Counted from the first letter of the stretch, positions 1-8,750 are shown. The stretch: 64,000 nt of DNA from JASLZO01 sp965247995 (GCA_965247995.1 OZ252041.1:1-64000); one strand, 5' to 3'. Notes: generated by a model from the sequence alone, not told the origin. Numbers and translations: made by a program.

Positions 1-118
1 CGTCCGGGAGCTGTCGGACCGCATCGTCGTTCTGGACAGCGGCAGGCTGCTAGCCGAAGGGGACGTGGAAGAGGTCTTGAGCAGTGAACAAGTGATCGAG
101 GCGTACTTGGGTGCCTAG
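1..118 (+). CDS. Branched-chain amino acid ABC transporter ATP-binding protein (LivG-like), C-terminal fragment
   Basis: Only the last 38 codons are inside the window; reading starts at base 2 and ends at a TAG at 116-118. The visible tail contains the ABC H-loop-distal pattern LSDRIVVLDSGRLLAEG followed by a stretch ending EAYLGA, which is typical of the LivG/LivF branch of ABC ATPases that power uptake of hydrophobic amino acids. The LivF-like gene follows 42 bases downstream on the same strand, which supports LivG as the identity, since livG-livF is the usual order. Substrate cannot be told from this fragment. Confidence 0.75.
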   Translation, partial: VRELSDRIVVLDSGRLLAEGDVEEVLSSEQVIEAYLGA

Positions 119-160
119 CTTCACCGCGGTCTCTGACTCCAGGCGCAACGCGACGGGGCC

Positions 161-880
161 ATGCTTCTAGAGTTGGTCGATATATCGGTCCATTACGGCG
201 CTGTAGTTGCCTTGGACGAGGTGTCCATCGGGATCGAACAACGCGAGGTCGTGGCGGTGATGGGACCGAACGGAGCCGGGAAGTCCACCGTGCTCAAGGC
301 CATCATGCGTCTGGCTCCGGTGGTAGGTGGGACGGTGTATTGGCGGCAAGAACCCTTAGCGGCGGCCACCCACGAGATCGTGAAGGAGGGCATTGCTTTC
401 GTCCCCCAAGGTAGGCGCGTGTTCACTCACCTGACTATCGAAGAGAACCTCGAGATGGGCTGTCTTTATCTCAAGGACCGTGCCGAAAAACGACGCCGGT
501 TGGATTCGGTCAGGGAGCTGTTTCCAATCCTGCACGAGAAACGCCACGATCGGGCCAGCCAGATGTCCGGCGGGCAGCAACAGATGTTGGCCCTTGGCCG
601 CGGGCTTATGGCTGCGCCGGAGGTGCTCCTCCTCGATGAACCGACGCTCGGACTCGCACCGATCGTCGTGAAGGAGGTGTTTCAGAAAATCTCGGAGATC
701 AGCCAGCGGCTCGGCACGACCATCGTGGTGGTCGAACACAACATCAAGGGTGTTTTGGAAATCGTGAACAGGGCCTACGTGCTCGATAGGGGCCGGGTCG
801 TGCACAACGGCACGCCGCAATCGGTCCGCGACACCGACGTGCTGACCCAGGTCTTCCTCGGGAAGGTAGACGCCGGCTAA
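161..880 (+). CDS. livF: Branched-chain amino acid ABC transporter ATP-binding protein LivF-like
   Basis: A 239-residue cytoplasmic ABC ATPase of normal LivF length. Walker A GPNGAGKST is at about residues 35-43, the signature SGGQQQM near 136, Walker B VLLLDEP near 155-161, and the H-loop in VVVEHN near 190. The sequence SVHYGAVVALDEVSI at the N-terminus and the tail VFLGK are LivF-like. It follows the LivG-like fragment closely, so the two probably form the heteromeric motor of a Liv-type transporter whose permeases and binding protein lie upstream of the window. In such systems the imported substrates are leucine, isoleucine, valine, other amino acids, urea or amides; which one applies here is not shown by the sequence. 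Confidence 0.85.
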   Translation: MLLELVDISVHYGAVVALDEVSIGIEQREVVAVMGPNGAGKSTVLKAIMRLAPVVGGTVYWRQEPLAAATHEIVKEGIAFVPQGRRVFTHLTIEENLEMGCLYLKDRAEKRRRLDSVRELFPILHEKRHDRASQMSGGQQQMLALGRGLMAAPEVLLLDEPTLGLAPIVVKEVFQKISEISQRLGTTIVVVEHNIKGVLEIVNRAYVLDRGRVVHNGTPQSVRDTDVLTQVFLGKVDAG

Positions 881-919
881 CCGTTCGTCGTTGACCGGAC
901 TCCTGGTCCGTACTCGGCC

Positions 920-1672
920 TCAGTGAGTGAGGATCTGGTCGAGGAAGAGCCTAGTCCGAGCTTCCCGTGGGTTCGTGAAGAAGCTCTCGGGCGGCTGGAC
1001 TTCTACAATCTCGCCCTCGTCCATGAAGATGATCCGGTCGGCGACGTTGCGAGCGAACCCCATCTCGTGGCTTACGCAAATCATCGTCATACCGGATGCG
1101 GCCAGTTCGCCCATGACCTTGAGGACCTCATTGATCATCTCGGGATCGAGGGCTGAGGTGGGTTCGTCGAACATCATTACCTTTGGGTTCATTGCCAGGG
1201 CACGTGCGATCGCAACGCGCTGCTGCTGCCCGCCCGAAAGCTGCCCGGGATACTTATCTGCCTGTTCGGGGATCCCGACGCGCGTGAGCAGCTGGAGTCC
1301 GAACTGGTCGGCCTCTCTGAGCGGCATGTGCCGCACCTTTTGTGGCGCTAGCGTGATGTTGCGCAGCACCGTGAGATGTGGGAACAGGTTGAATTGCTGA
1401 AACACCATCCCCGTTTCGGCGCGGATCTTGGCGAGCGACCGCGCGTCATCGGTCAGTTCCACGCCGTCCACGACAATGCGCCCGGAGTCATGCTGTTCCA
1501 AGTGATTGATGGTCCGTAACAGGGTTGATTTACCTGATCCTGAAGGCCCGATGATCACGACCACCTCGCCTTCGGTCACCGAAAGGCTCACGTCGTTCAA
1601 CGCCGAGAAATCGCCGAACCTCTTCACGACGTGTTCAACACGAACGATTTCTTTGCCGGTGTGTTCTGCCAT
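920..1672 (-). CDS. aapP: Polar amino acid ABC transporter ATP-binding protein (AapP/GlnQ family)
   Basis: This 250-residue ATPase hydrolyses ATP to drive amino acid import with the two permeases encoded just upstream. Walker A (GPSGSGKST) is at 42-50, the signature LSGGQQQ at 145-151, and Walker B with MMFDEP at about 166-171, followed by TSALDPE, the hallmark of the GlnQ/HisP group. The reading frame is open much further upstream, but that part overlaps the permease gene; the start at 1672 is chosen because MAEHTGKEIVRVEHV begins the domain and a GGAGAGGG ribosome-binding site lies just before it. It is the last gene of a four-gene minus-strand operon (binding protein, two permeases, ATPase), 23 bases after the permease stop. 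Confidence 0.93.
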   Translation of the reverse strand: MAEHTGKEIVRVEHVVKRFGDFSALNDVSLSVTEGEVVVIIGPSGSGKSTLLRTINHLEQHDSGRIVVDGVELTDDARSLAKIRAETGMVFQQFNLFPHLTVLRNITLAPQKVRHMPLREADQFGLQLLTRVGIPEQADKYPGQLSGGQQQRVAIARALAMNPKVMMFDEPTSALDPEMINEVLKVMGELAASGMTMICVSHEMGFARNVADRIIFMDEGEIVEVQPPESFFTNPREARTRLFLDQILTH

Positions 1673-1695
1673 TGGTTTGCCCTCTCCGCCCGGAG

Positions 1696-3039
1696 TCACC
1701 TTGTCCCGACGCCTAACCGACTCTCTGCTGCCCCTCCGAGCCGGGACAGCAGATAGGAAACGACCCAATAGACCAATCCAACGATGACGTAGATCTCGAA
1801 GAACGCACCCTCTGCGATATCCGTTTGACCGCCGAGCACCTTCTTTGCTTTGTCTAGCGTGTTGACCAGCGAGATGGCAGCAAGCAGAGCCGTGTCCTTC
1901 CATAGCGCGATGAACCGCCCGATGATCGCCGGGATCACCGCTCTGATCGCCTGCGGCAGGATCACAAATGTGTACTTCTGAACCGGCGACAAGCCGATCG
2001 CTTCCGCGGCCTCGAGTTGCCCTCGTGGTATCGACTGCAGTCCGCCTCGGACGACCTCTGCGATGTATGCGCCGCCAAAGAACGCGAAGACGATCATGAC
2101 CCGGAATACGAGATCGATGCTGCTGAACGCCCTGCCGATCGGACCGAGCTCGTCTTTGAGGAACGTAGCGAACAGCAACCACACGAGCAGAGGCGCTGCC
2201 CGCACGACCTCGATGTATCCCACTGACGAGATACGAATTGCCCGGTACGGGGATATACGACCGAGCGCCAGTAGCAGGCCGATGAAGAAGGAGAAGAAAC
2301 CCCCGACGGCGAATACGAGCAGGTCGAGGAATGCGCTCTCCCAGTTGCTGCTCGGAACGCCCAGTTGGAGCAGGATGATCGCTGGGATCAGCAGTACCCA
2401 GGCCGCGCCGATCCCTTGAGCAAGGACAGGGTTGGACTTCCATCGACTTAGGTATCTGCCTGCCCACGCACCGCTGATAAGCACTGCGAACAACCCAGCA
2501 AGCAGTAGCCACGGTTTTCCGAACGGGAGCGCGAGGCCCAGCGAGACCGAGTACAGCCACCGGGGCGCCCAACCACGCTCCCACACGAGCTCCCGCTCGA
2601 TGCCACTCACGACGGTGGTCTGACCGGCCGATTGGATCTCCTGTGTGTACGGCCGCTCAACGATTTGTTGGTCGGCCCCCAGACCCAACGTCAGTGTGAT
2701 CATCGCCACGACGACAATCGGGCCGATATACGGTCTGAGCCGTCCCGCCCATATCCCGTACGTCAGTGCGATCAGCAAGGCCGTGGCAAAGACGGAGATC
2801 CAGATCCGGTACGCGTCTTCTGGTGGGTAACTACCTACGAAGAACAGCTTTCGATTGATCGCTACCAACGCCCAATTCGCCTGGAATAGAACGAACCTGA
2901 GTACGAGGAACCCGACAAGTCCCCCAATCGACAGGGCCGAGAGACTGAGGACTATGTTCGTGCGCGAATCGAAAAGGTTTGTCCGAGCCCAGACTAGACG
3001 GGACGCAAAGGCGGAGTGGTACGTGAGCAACGTGGTCAT
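1696..3039 (-). CDS. aapM: General polar amino acid ABC transporter permease (AapM/BztC-like)
   Basis: A 447-residue inner-membrane permease with roughly eight or more hydrophobic segments. The EAA loop that docks on the ATPase is clear: GGLQSIPRGQLEAAEAIGLS followed by a QAIRAVIPA stretch. Length and layout, with a long N-terminal region before the conserved permease core, match AapM/BztC rather than the short GlnP type. Its ATG overlaps the stop of the preceding permease gene (ATGA, 3036-3039), which indicates translational coupling and equal stoichiometry. Known AapJQMP/BztABCD systems import glutamate, glutamine, aspartate and asparagine with broad specificity; this substrate range is inferred from family and operon order. 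Confidence 0.9.
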   Translation of the reverse strand: MTTLLTYHSAFASRLVWARTNLFDSRTNIVLSLSALSIGGLVGFLVLRFVLFQANWALVAINRKLFFVGSYPPEDAYRIWISVFATALLIALTYGIWAGRLRPYIGPIVVVAMITLTLGLGADQQIVERPYTQEIQSAGQTTVVSGIERELVWERGWAPRWLYSVSLGLALPFGKPWLLLAGLFAVLISGAWAGRYLSRWKSNPVLAQGIGAAWVLLIPAIILLQLGVPSSNWESAFLDLLVFAVGGFFSFFIGLLLALGRISPYRAIRISSVGYIEVVRAAPLLVWLLFATFLKDELGPIGRAFSSIDLVFRVMIVFAFFGGAYIAEVVRGGLQSIPRGQLEAAEAIGLSPVQKYTFVILPQAIRAVIPAIIGRFIALWKDTALLAAISLVNTLDKAKKVLGGQTDIAEGAFFEIYVIVGLVYWVVSYLLSRLGGAAESRLGVGTR

Positions 3040-4202
3040 CTGATTTGAACGTTCCGGTTGATGGTGTTCATGACCAGCGTGATCACGAGGTTCGTGATCA
3101 CAAATACAAGGAAGATGAACATGTACGTCTGCAATAGGTTGCCCGTATTGTTGACGATCCGATTCGATATCAGGACGATCTCGCCGTAGGCGATGGCATG
3201 CGCGAGAGTCGAGTCTTTATTGGCATTTTGGTACTCGTTGTTCAGGGCCGGGATCATGATGCGTAACGCTTGCGGGAGGATGATCAACGAGAACCGCTGG
3301 TACGCTGACAGGCCCAGCGACGAGGATGCCTCCACTTGGCCATGGGGGATCGCTTGGATCGAACCGCGGACGATCTCCGCGATGAACGCGCTGAAGTACA
3401 GCGTCAGCGAGACCAGGGCGCTTACATAACCGAGTCCCAGCCGGTTGCCGCCTATGTAGGAATAGAAACCTGACGCTGATTGCGTCACTTCAGGAAGTGT
3501 GACCCGCACCGGGAAGAGCAGCACAGCGAAAGTGAGAATTGCTACCAGTGCGAACACTGCTGCTCCCCAGGCGTTCGGGTGTGTACTCGTACCGGTGCGG
3601 ACCTCCTGATCCGCTCTCCTCTTCCTCACCAACAGGCTGGCCGTGGCGGCGGCGACCAGCGCCAAAGGCCACAACCACCAGAGCGAGTGTGTTGTTTCAA
3701 GCCACGGGACGGCCAGGCCCCGGTTGCTGATGTAGAGAATGCCACCGAGACCTGATTGGCTTTCGATCCGTGGCAGCTCCCGAAACGCGGCGAACGCGAA
3801 GAAGAACATGATGAGTAGCAGTGGCAAATTCCGAAACAGCTCGACGTAGAGCTTGCCTAGGCGATTGATGATCGGGTTCGGAGCAAGGCGGGCTACGCCG
3901 ACGGCCAACCCCAACAGCGATGAGAGCGCAATCGCAAAGACCACCACGGACAGGGTGTTGCCGGCGCCCTTCAACATCCCCAACCAGCGAGCATCGTTCG
4001 CTTCGACGTCTAGGATTTGGAGAATCGAACTGCGGTCCGGACTCCCGTACGGCCCAAACAGGAAGTCGAAATCGAACAGATTGACGGCTATCGAGTAGGC
4101 GACGTACCCGGCGATGATTCCGGCCGTCGCGCCGACCGTGACGTTGACGACCAGGAAGCGCGAACGCCTTCTGAACCAGATCTGTTGCAGGCGATCGTTC
4201 AT
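3036..4202 (-). CDS. aapQ: General polar amino acid ABC transporter permease (AapQ/BztB-like)
   Basis: A 388-residue inner-membrane permease and partner of the AapM-like protein. It has an N-terminal membrane span (FLVVNVTVGATAGIIAGYVAY), a variable central region and a C-terminal core with the EAA-type loop GSIQAIPHGQVEASSSLGLS and ILPQALRIMIPALNNEYQ, typical of AapQ. The frame can be extended ten codons to a TTG at 4232, but the ATG at 4202 (MNDRLQQIWFRRRSRF) gives the usual family N-terminus, so it is preferred. A 13-bp perfect inverted repeat lies between this gene and the binding-protein gene, so this permease may be expressed at a lower level than the binding protein. Confidence 0.9.
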   Translation of the reverse strand: MNDRLQQIWFRRRSRFLVVNVTVGATAGIIAGYVAYSIAVNLFDFDFLFGPYGSPDRSSILQILDVEANDARWLGMLKGAGNTLSVVVFAIALSSLLGLAVGVARLAPNPIINRLGKLYVELFRNLPLLLIMFFFAFAAFRELPRIESQSGLGGILYISNRGLAVPWLETTHSLWWLWPLALVAAATASLLVRKRRADQEVRTGTSTHPNAWGAAVFALVAILTFAVLLFPVRVTLPEVTQSASGFYSYIGGNRLGLGYVSALVSLTLYFSAFIAEIVRGSIQAIPHGQVEASSSLGLSAYQRFSLIILPQALRIMIPALNNEYQNANKDSTLAHAIAYGEIVLISNRIVNNTGNLLQTYMFIFLVFVITNLVITLVMNTINRNVQIR

Positions 4203-4236
4203 CGCGGGCGGGTCACACGCTACTCGGAACAAAGAA

Positions 4237-4264
4237 CATGGGCGGGAACTTGTTCCCGCCCATG
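4237..4264 (-). terminator. Intercistronic hairpin between the binding-protein and permease genes
   Basis: The 13-base arms catgggcgggaac and gttcccgcccatg are perfectly complementary and separated by only two bases. No T-run follows, so it is more likely an attenuator or mRNA-stabilising hairpin than a full terminator. It sits just downstream of the solute-binding protein gene in the direction of transcription, the standard place for hairpins that raise binding-protein mRNA over permease mRNA. Confidence 0.65.
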
Positions 4265-4289
4265 TGTGACGACTCGGTCAGAAGGGACT

Positions 4290-5441
4290 CTAGCGCATCG
4301 GCGGAGCATAGAGTAGCCCGCCGTCCAAGTACGATGCGTTCGGGGACCCGGCCCGGGTCAGTCCGACCTGCTCCAGCGTGCTGTTGTACGTCTCACCGTA
4401 GTTGCCGACTTGCGCGATCACCGCTTGCATGAACGTGCTGTCGATCTTTCCGTGTCCGATTCCGAGGTTGCTCGGTGCGCCACCATCGAAACCGACGCCC
4501 AGCAGGCGCGCGACGGTGTTATTCGGCGGGTTGGCCGCCATCTCGCTGACGTTGGCAGAGGTCACTCCCTGCTCTTCCGCGATGATCATACCGTTCACGA
4601 TCCATCGCACGACGTCTTCCCACTCGGAGTCATAGTCGCGCACAGCCGGCCCCAGAGGCTCCTTGGACAACGTCTCTGGGAGCACGACCGCGTTGACCCC
4701 GTCCGCGGTCAGCGTGAACTGGTGACCACCCAGTTGCGACTTATCCGATGACCAGGCGTCGCACTGATCGCTGATGAATGCTGCACGGAGTTCCGGGTTC
4801 GCCTGGAATGTCAGCTCTTCGTAGGTGAGGCCTTGCTCGACGAAGAAGTCCGAAACGGCGCCCTGGGTGCTCGTGCCGTCCAGGATGCAGATCGTTGCCC
4901 CGTCGAGCTGGGTCGCACTCGTCAGCCCGGCAGCGGCTTTCACCATGATCCCTGCGCCGTCGTAGAAGGTCGTGGGCGCGAACGCGACGTTCAGGTCCGC
5001 GTCGCGGCTCGCCGTCCACGTTGTCGTTCGGATCAGTACGTCGATCTGGTTCGCCGCGAGCAATGCGAACCGATTCGCGGACGTTGCTTCCTTGAACTCG
5101 ACCTTGGTCCGGTCCCCGAACACCGCTGCCGCGAGGGCATGGCAGTACTCCACGTCGTTGCCCTGGGCAGTCCCGTCCGGGTTGAGGACGCCGAAGCCCG
5201 GTGTGTCGGCTTTGATTCCGCAGACGACGTGGCCACGGTCCAAGATCTCATCCAGGGTGGTCTGGATGGCCGCTGTGTCGCCTGTTGTCGCGCCGTTGGT
5301 CGTAGCTTCGCCAGACGTGGCCTCGCTGGATGATGAGGAGTCGGACTCTCCATTATCGCCGTTATCGCTTGTGCAGGCACCCAACGCGACCAATGCGATG
5401 ATGGTCGCCATCCAAGCAAACAAACGTCCGTATCGATTCAT
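4290..5441 (-). CDS. aapJ: Polar amino acid ABC transporter substrate-binding lipoprotein (AapJ/BztA-like)
   Basis: A 383-residue extracytoplasmic solute-binding protein. The N-terminus has a hydrophobic segment and lipobox LGAC (Cys near residue 23), so the mature protein is probably a lipid-anchored protein; a low-complexity Ser/Glu/Thr linker follows. The body starts with TLDEILDRGHVVCGIKADTPGFGVLNPDG, then GNDVEYCHALAAAVFGD and NRFALLAANQIDVLIRTTTWT, which are characteristic of family 3 binding proteins of the AapJ/BztA group. It is the first gene of the operon and is separated from the permease by a strong hairpin. The upstream 370 bases (5442-5813) must hold the promoter. Confidence 0.92.
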   Translation of the reverse strand: MNRYGRLFAWMATIIALVALGACTSDNGDNGESDSSSSSEATSGEATTNGATTGDTAAIQTTLDEILDRGHVVCGIKADTPGFGVLNPDGTAQGNDVEYCHALAAAVFGDRTKVEFKEATSANRFALLAANQIDVLIRTTTWTASRDADLNVAFAPTTFYDGAGIMVKAAAGLTSATQLDGATICILDGTSTQGAVSDFFVEQGLTYEELTFQANPELRAAFISDQCDAWSSDKSQLGGHQFTLTADGVNAVVLPETLSKEPLGPAVRDYDSEWEDVVRWIVNGMIIAEEQGVTSANVSEMAANPPNNTVARLLGVGFDGGAPSNLGIGHGKIDSTFMQAVIAQVGNYGETYNSTLEQVGLTRAGSPNASYLDGGLLYAPPMR

Positions 5442-5813
5442 TCGTTTCGTTTCTCCATTGCACTTGTGGTAGTTCGACGAGGATACCGTTGAATCCCCGT
5501 TTCCGGAACCCGCTCCCCAACGACTTGATAGCCGGGAGGGTTGCTTCTCGTCGCGGCGATACCACTGGTTTTTTCTTTGAGCGTGGCGTGAGTGTGGCTG
5601 CGGTGGAGGAAGCAGAACGCTGTTCGCTACGCGATCACTCTATTCACAATGATGATCAGAAAAGATTGGATTTCAAATCGAGGCCGCTCCCGGTGACGGG
5701 GCCGAAGTTACTCGCTGCATTGGCCGCCCTGAGGACCCGTGAATGGAGACTCCTTTTCTGCGGACCCACCCCGATGCGGCTGGAGGCTACGAGAGACCCG
5801 AGAGCAGACCGCT
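5442..5813. other. Non-coding gap between the amino acid transporter operon and pncB
   Basis: About 370 bases separate the start of the binding-lipoprotein gene from the end of pncB, both on the minus strand. Open frames here have no recognisable domain or good ribosome-binding site and look like chance. The stretch must hold the promoter of the transporter operon; a GGAG sequence lies about 12 bases before the ATG at 5441. I could not identify a convincing promoter, riboswitch or terminator in it. Confidence 0.5.
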
Positions 5814-7196
5814 CTAACCGTGGTGTACAGACACCTTAATCTGCTCCGTGACCTGGCTCTGTAGGCGATCCAATTCCGGACTAACGCCCACCGGGTAGAC
5901 CGACGGAGATCGCAGGGCTTTGTAGAGGTCTGGGAGACGGCGGAACTCGTTGGAGAATCTCTCTCGCGCATCGGCAATCGAACTTGGCGGCACCAATCGC
6001 GCTCCCTCCTCCATGACCGTCGCCAGGAGCGCTTCCGTGCCCGGTTCGTCCGCCGGTTCGGAGGCGAGGCCGATCCGGTCCCTGGCGTATTGCCCGTCAC
6101 CGTCAGCAAACCGCACGACCTGTTTGCGGCCTGCCAAGGTCTCCTTGCCTGGGCTGAGTTTCAAAACTGGTGCTCCCCCGTACTCGACGAGCTTGTAGAC
6201 GCTATCCGTCCAGGGGGCGTCCTCCGAGGTGCCAATCTTGGTCCCGACACCGAACCCGTCGATGGGCGCGCCGTCGGCGATCAATGCATCGATTTGGTAC
6301 TCGTCCAGGTCGCCGCTCGCGAGGATCTTGACGTTGCGGAACTCTGCGTCGTCGAGGAGTGAGCGGCACTGACGGGAGAGGACCCGGAGATCACCGCTGT
6401 CTAAGCGGATGGCGACCAACTCGTTTCCGCGGGAGCGCATTTCTCGGGCGACTTGGACCGCGTTCCTTGTGCCGTCGATTGTGTCGTAGCTGTCCACGAG
6501 GAGCACAGTGGATTCAGGGAACGAAGCCGCGTACGCGCGGAAAGCGTCGATCTCGTGTGCGAAGCTCGTCACAAAGGAGTGCGCCATCGTGCCCGCTGGC
6601 GGTACTCCGTAGCGGGCAGCAGCGTAGACGTTGCCCGTGCCAGAGAAACCGACCATGTAGCTGACCCGGGCGACGCTGTCTGCGGCGTCAAGACCGGGAG
6701 TGCGACGGGAGGCGAATTCGGTCACCGGTCTTCCCTGTGCCGCATACACCACCCGCGACGCTTTGGTCGCAAGCATGGTATTCAGGTTGACTTGGTTGAG
6801 CAGGTAGTTCTCGAGGACTTGTGCCTCGATGATCGGCGCTGTGACCTCGATCGCCGGTTCATTGGCAAAAAAAAGCGAGCCCTCTGAAAGCGACCTGACG
6901 GCGCCGGTGAAGCGGACCGTACCCAGGTAGTCGATGAAGGCGGGATCGAAGGCGCCCAGGGTGCGGAGGTATTCGAGGTCTCCACTCTCGTATCGGAACG
7001 CCTCGAGATAATCCAGAACGGGATTGAGGCCGGCGAAAACGAGGTAGCTGCGGTTCGGCGGGTGGCGCCGGACAAACAGGCTGAACGTTGCGACGTCAGT
7101 CTGGCCGCTCTGCCAGTACGCCTGCGCCATCGTCAATTCGTAGAATGCCGTGAACAGGGCCCTTGAAGGGGCTTGTTCGGAGCGTTTCGGCATCAC
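5814..7196 (-). CDS. pncB: Nicotinate phosphoribosyltransferase
   Basis: A 460-residue enzyme of the NAD salvage pathway that joins nicotinate and PRPP to give nicotinate mononucleotide with ATP help. The N-terminus ALFTAFYELTMAQAYWQSG, the PNRSYLVFAGLNPVLDYLE stretch, the central FSGTGNVYAAARYGVPPAGTMAHSFV segment and VAIRLDSGDLRVLSRQCR are all recognisable family blocks; TMAHS carries the active-site His of the family. Full length for this class. It is transcribed away from the cobalamin riboswitch operon and probably alone, since there is a large gap after it. Confidence 0.93.
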   Translation of the reverse strand: MMPKRSEQAPSRALFTAFYELTMAQAYWQSGQTDVATFSLFVRRHPPNRSYLVFAGLNPVLDYLEAFRYESGDLEYLRTLGAFDPAFIDYLGTVRFTGAVRSLSEGSLFFANEPAIEVTAPIIEAQVLENYLLNQVNLNTMLATKASRVVYAAQGRPVTEFASRRTPGLDAADSVARVSYMVGFSGTGNVYAAARYGVPPAGTMAHSFVTSFAHEIDAFRAYAASFPESTVLLVDSYDTIDGTRNAVQVAREMRSRGNELVAIRLDSGDLRVLSRQCRSLLDDAEFRNVKILASGDLDEYQIDALIADGAPIDGFGVGTKIGTSEDAPWTDSVYKLVEYGGAPVLKLSPGKETLAGRKQVVRFADGDGQYARDRIGLASEPADEPGTEALLATVMEEGARLVPPSSIADARERFSNEFRRLPDLYKALRSPSVYPVGVSPELDRLQSQVTEQIKVSVHHG

Positions 7197-7291
7197 AGTC
7201 CGGATCTCAGATGCTTCGGCAATTCCGGCTGGCGAAGGGATGTCCGCACTCCAACACGATACCTGACTTGCAGGGTCCTGATCACCATCGT

Positions 7292-7321
7292 TGACTCGGT
7301 CTGCACCCCCGGCCTATAGTC
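7292..7321 (+). promoter_or_regulatory. Sigma70-type promoter of the cobalamin uptake operon
   Basis: TTGACT at 7292-7297 and TATAGT at 7316-7321 are separated by 18 bases. Transcription would start near 7328, about 20 bases before the riboswitch aptamer, which is where a leader promoter is expected. Confidence 0.7.
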
Positions 7322-7349
7322 ACGTCGGTCCGAAAACTGAATACATCCG

Positions 7350-7510
7350 GTCAGGTGCCCCCCCCCGGGGAGAATAGGGAAGACGGTGAAAAGCCGTCGC
7401 GGGTGCGCCACTGTAAGCGGGTAGACCGGTGGGCCCACTGTCACATTTCGTGACGGGAAGAGCCTCACCACAAGTTCGAAAATCCGCGAGCCAGGAGACC
7501 TGCCTGACCG
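7350..7510 (+). ncRNA. Cobalamin (adenosylcobalamin) riboswitch
   Basis: The closing helix pairs GGTCAGG (7350-7356) with CCTGACC (7504-7510). Inside it are the conserved GGTGAAAA-like segment at 7387-7394, GCGCCACTGTAAGCGGG around 7406-7422, and the B12 box GCCAGGAGACCTGCC at 7491-7505. These are the diagnostic elements of the class I cobalamin aptamer. It stands upstream of a B12 ABC transporter and of an intrinsic terminator, so binding of cobalamin should favour termination and shut off uptake when B12 is plentiful. Confidence 0.95.
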
Positions 7511-7587
7511 GAAGGCGACCACCCTTCGCATACGAGGGAGCTGGCCCGCCGGTGGGCGGCACTATGTCGCGTCAACCCCGGCAGCAA

Positions 7588-7620
7588 CCTCCAAACGTTG
7601 GGTGTTTGGAGGTTTTTTTT
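7588..7620 (+). terminator. Intrinsic terminator, expression platform of the cobalamin riboswitch
   Basis: A 9-bp stem (CCTCCAAAC at 7588-7596 with GTTTGGAGG at 7604-7612) with a 7-base loop is followed at once by eight T residues (7613-7620). This is a textbook rho-independent terminator placed between the aptamer and the first gene, so control is by transcription termination. Confidence 0.92.
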
Positions 7621-7663
7621 GGAGTCAGTGGCTCCACGTAGTCAGGCGTTGATTGGGCGAGTA

Positions 7664-8716
7664 ATGGGCCGCTTCGGAGCGCGCGCGCTACCAGCACGGA
7701 TCCTGCTGATCGTCGCAGCGTTATCGGCCGTCTTGTTGTTTGTTGGTGCTGTCGCGGTCTCGATCGGCCCAGTTGCGATCCCTGTTGACCACGTCGTGGG
7801 AACGCTCCTGTCATTCGTGGGCATTGAACTGATGGAGCCCACGCATACGGAACGGCTCGTGATCGAACAACTCCGGCTGCCTCGGGTGATTGTGGCATCG
7901 CTGGTGGGTGCAGCGTTGGGCGTGGCCGGGGCGACGATGCAGGCGCTGTTTCGGAACCCGATGGCGGACCCCGGAATCATTGGTGTGTCAGCTGGCGGGG
8001 CGACAGGCGCGGTGTTGTCCATCGCTTTCGGTTTCAACCGCGCGTTCGCCTTTGCCCTGCCCTTCTTCTCGTTCCTCGGCGCATTGGGCGCTGCGTTCCT
8101 CGTATACGGAATCGCAGCCATTGGTGGTCGCGTCTCAATGGCGACTCTTCTGTTGGCTGGCGTTGCGGTCGCTGCATTCCTCAGCGCGGTGGTGTCCGCC
8201 GTTGTGGTGCTCATCCCCGCCAATGCGGCGCTTCGCGAGATCCTGTTTTGGCTTGCTGGTGGGCTGGATTCCCGCTCGTGGGAGCATGTCCACATCGCTG
8301 CGCCGTTCATCCTGTTGAGTATCGGCGTGACGATCCTCCTGTCGCGCGACTTGAACCTCCTGATGCTCGGGGACGACGACGCACGATCACTCGGGGTCCG
8401 CGTAGACCTCATCCGCCCGGCGCTGATTGCCGCCGCCACGTTGGCGACCGGGGTGGCCGTGGCGGTGAGTGGGATCATCGGATTCGTTGGGCTGGTGGTC
8501 CCGCACATGCTCCGCATCGTCCTGGGCCCAGACAACCGGGTCTTGATTCCCGCCAGTGCGTTCGCGGGCGCCGTCTTCTTGCTGATCGCGGATACCGTTG
8601 CGCGCACGGTTGCTCAACCGGCGGAGTTACGCGTCGGCGTCGTGACGGCTTTTGTCGGAGCCCCGTTCTTCCTATTCCTCCTCGTGCGCAATCGGCACCG
8701 CGTCGCTGCGCTGTGA
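7664..8716 (+). CDS. btuC: Cobalamin ABC transporter permease (BtuC/FecCD family)
   Basis: A roughly 350-residue inner-membrane permease of the FecCD family with about ten hydrophobic segments. Characteristic blocks are LRLPRVIVASLVGAALGVAGATMQALFRNPMADPGIIGVSAGG near the N-terminal third, LLLAGVAVAAFLSA, and GIIGFVGLVVPHMLRIVLGPDNR toward the C-terminus. The frame opens at 7598 but that codon lies inside the terminator stem, so the start must be later; ATG 7664 (MGRFGARAL) or GTG 7628, which has GGAG four bases upstream, are the choices. The riboswitch and the BtuF and BtuD genes downstream assign the substrate as a cobalamin; the fold alone would also fit siderophores. Confidence 0.9.
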   Translation: MGRFGARALPARILLIVAALSAVLLFVGAVAVSIGPVAIPVDHVVGTLLSFVGIELMEPTHTERLVIEQLRLPRVIVASLVGAALGVAGATMQALFRNPMADPGIIGVSAGGATGAVLSIAFGFNRAFAFALPFFSFLGALGAAFLVYGIAAIGGRVSMATLLLAGVAVAAFLSAVVSAVVVLIPANAALREILFWLAGGLDSRSWEHVHIAAPFILLSIGVTILLSRDLNLLMLGDDDARSLGVRVDLIRPALIAAATLATGVAVAVSGIIGFVGLVVPHMLRIVLGPDNRVLIPASAFAGAVFLLIADTVARTVAQPAELRVGVVTAFVGAPFFLFLLVRNRHRVAAL

Positions 8717-8750
8717 GTACCGAACCGGAAACCTATCGATTGGAGAGGCG

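Noticed and set aside
896..910. Small inverted repeat between livF and the AapP gene
   Set aside because: Only five paired bases and no T-run, too weak to call a terminator.
1673..2584. Long upstream extension of the AapP frame
   Set aside because: It overlaps the permease gene on the same strand, and a ribosome-binding site is present at 1672.
5489..5839. Open frame on the plus strand between the amino acid transporter operon and pncB
   Set aside because: No domain, no ribosome-binding site, runs into the end of pncB and looks like chance coding.
7598..7663. Upstream extension of the btuC frame
   Set aside because: The first codon lies inside the terminator stem, so translation from there is unlikely.
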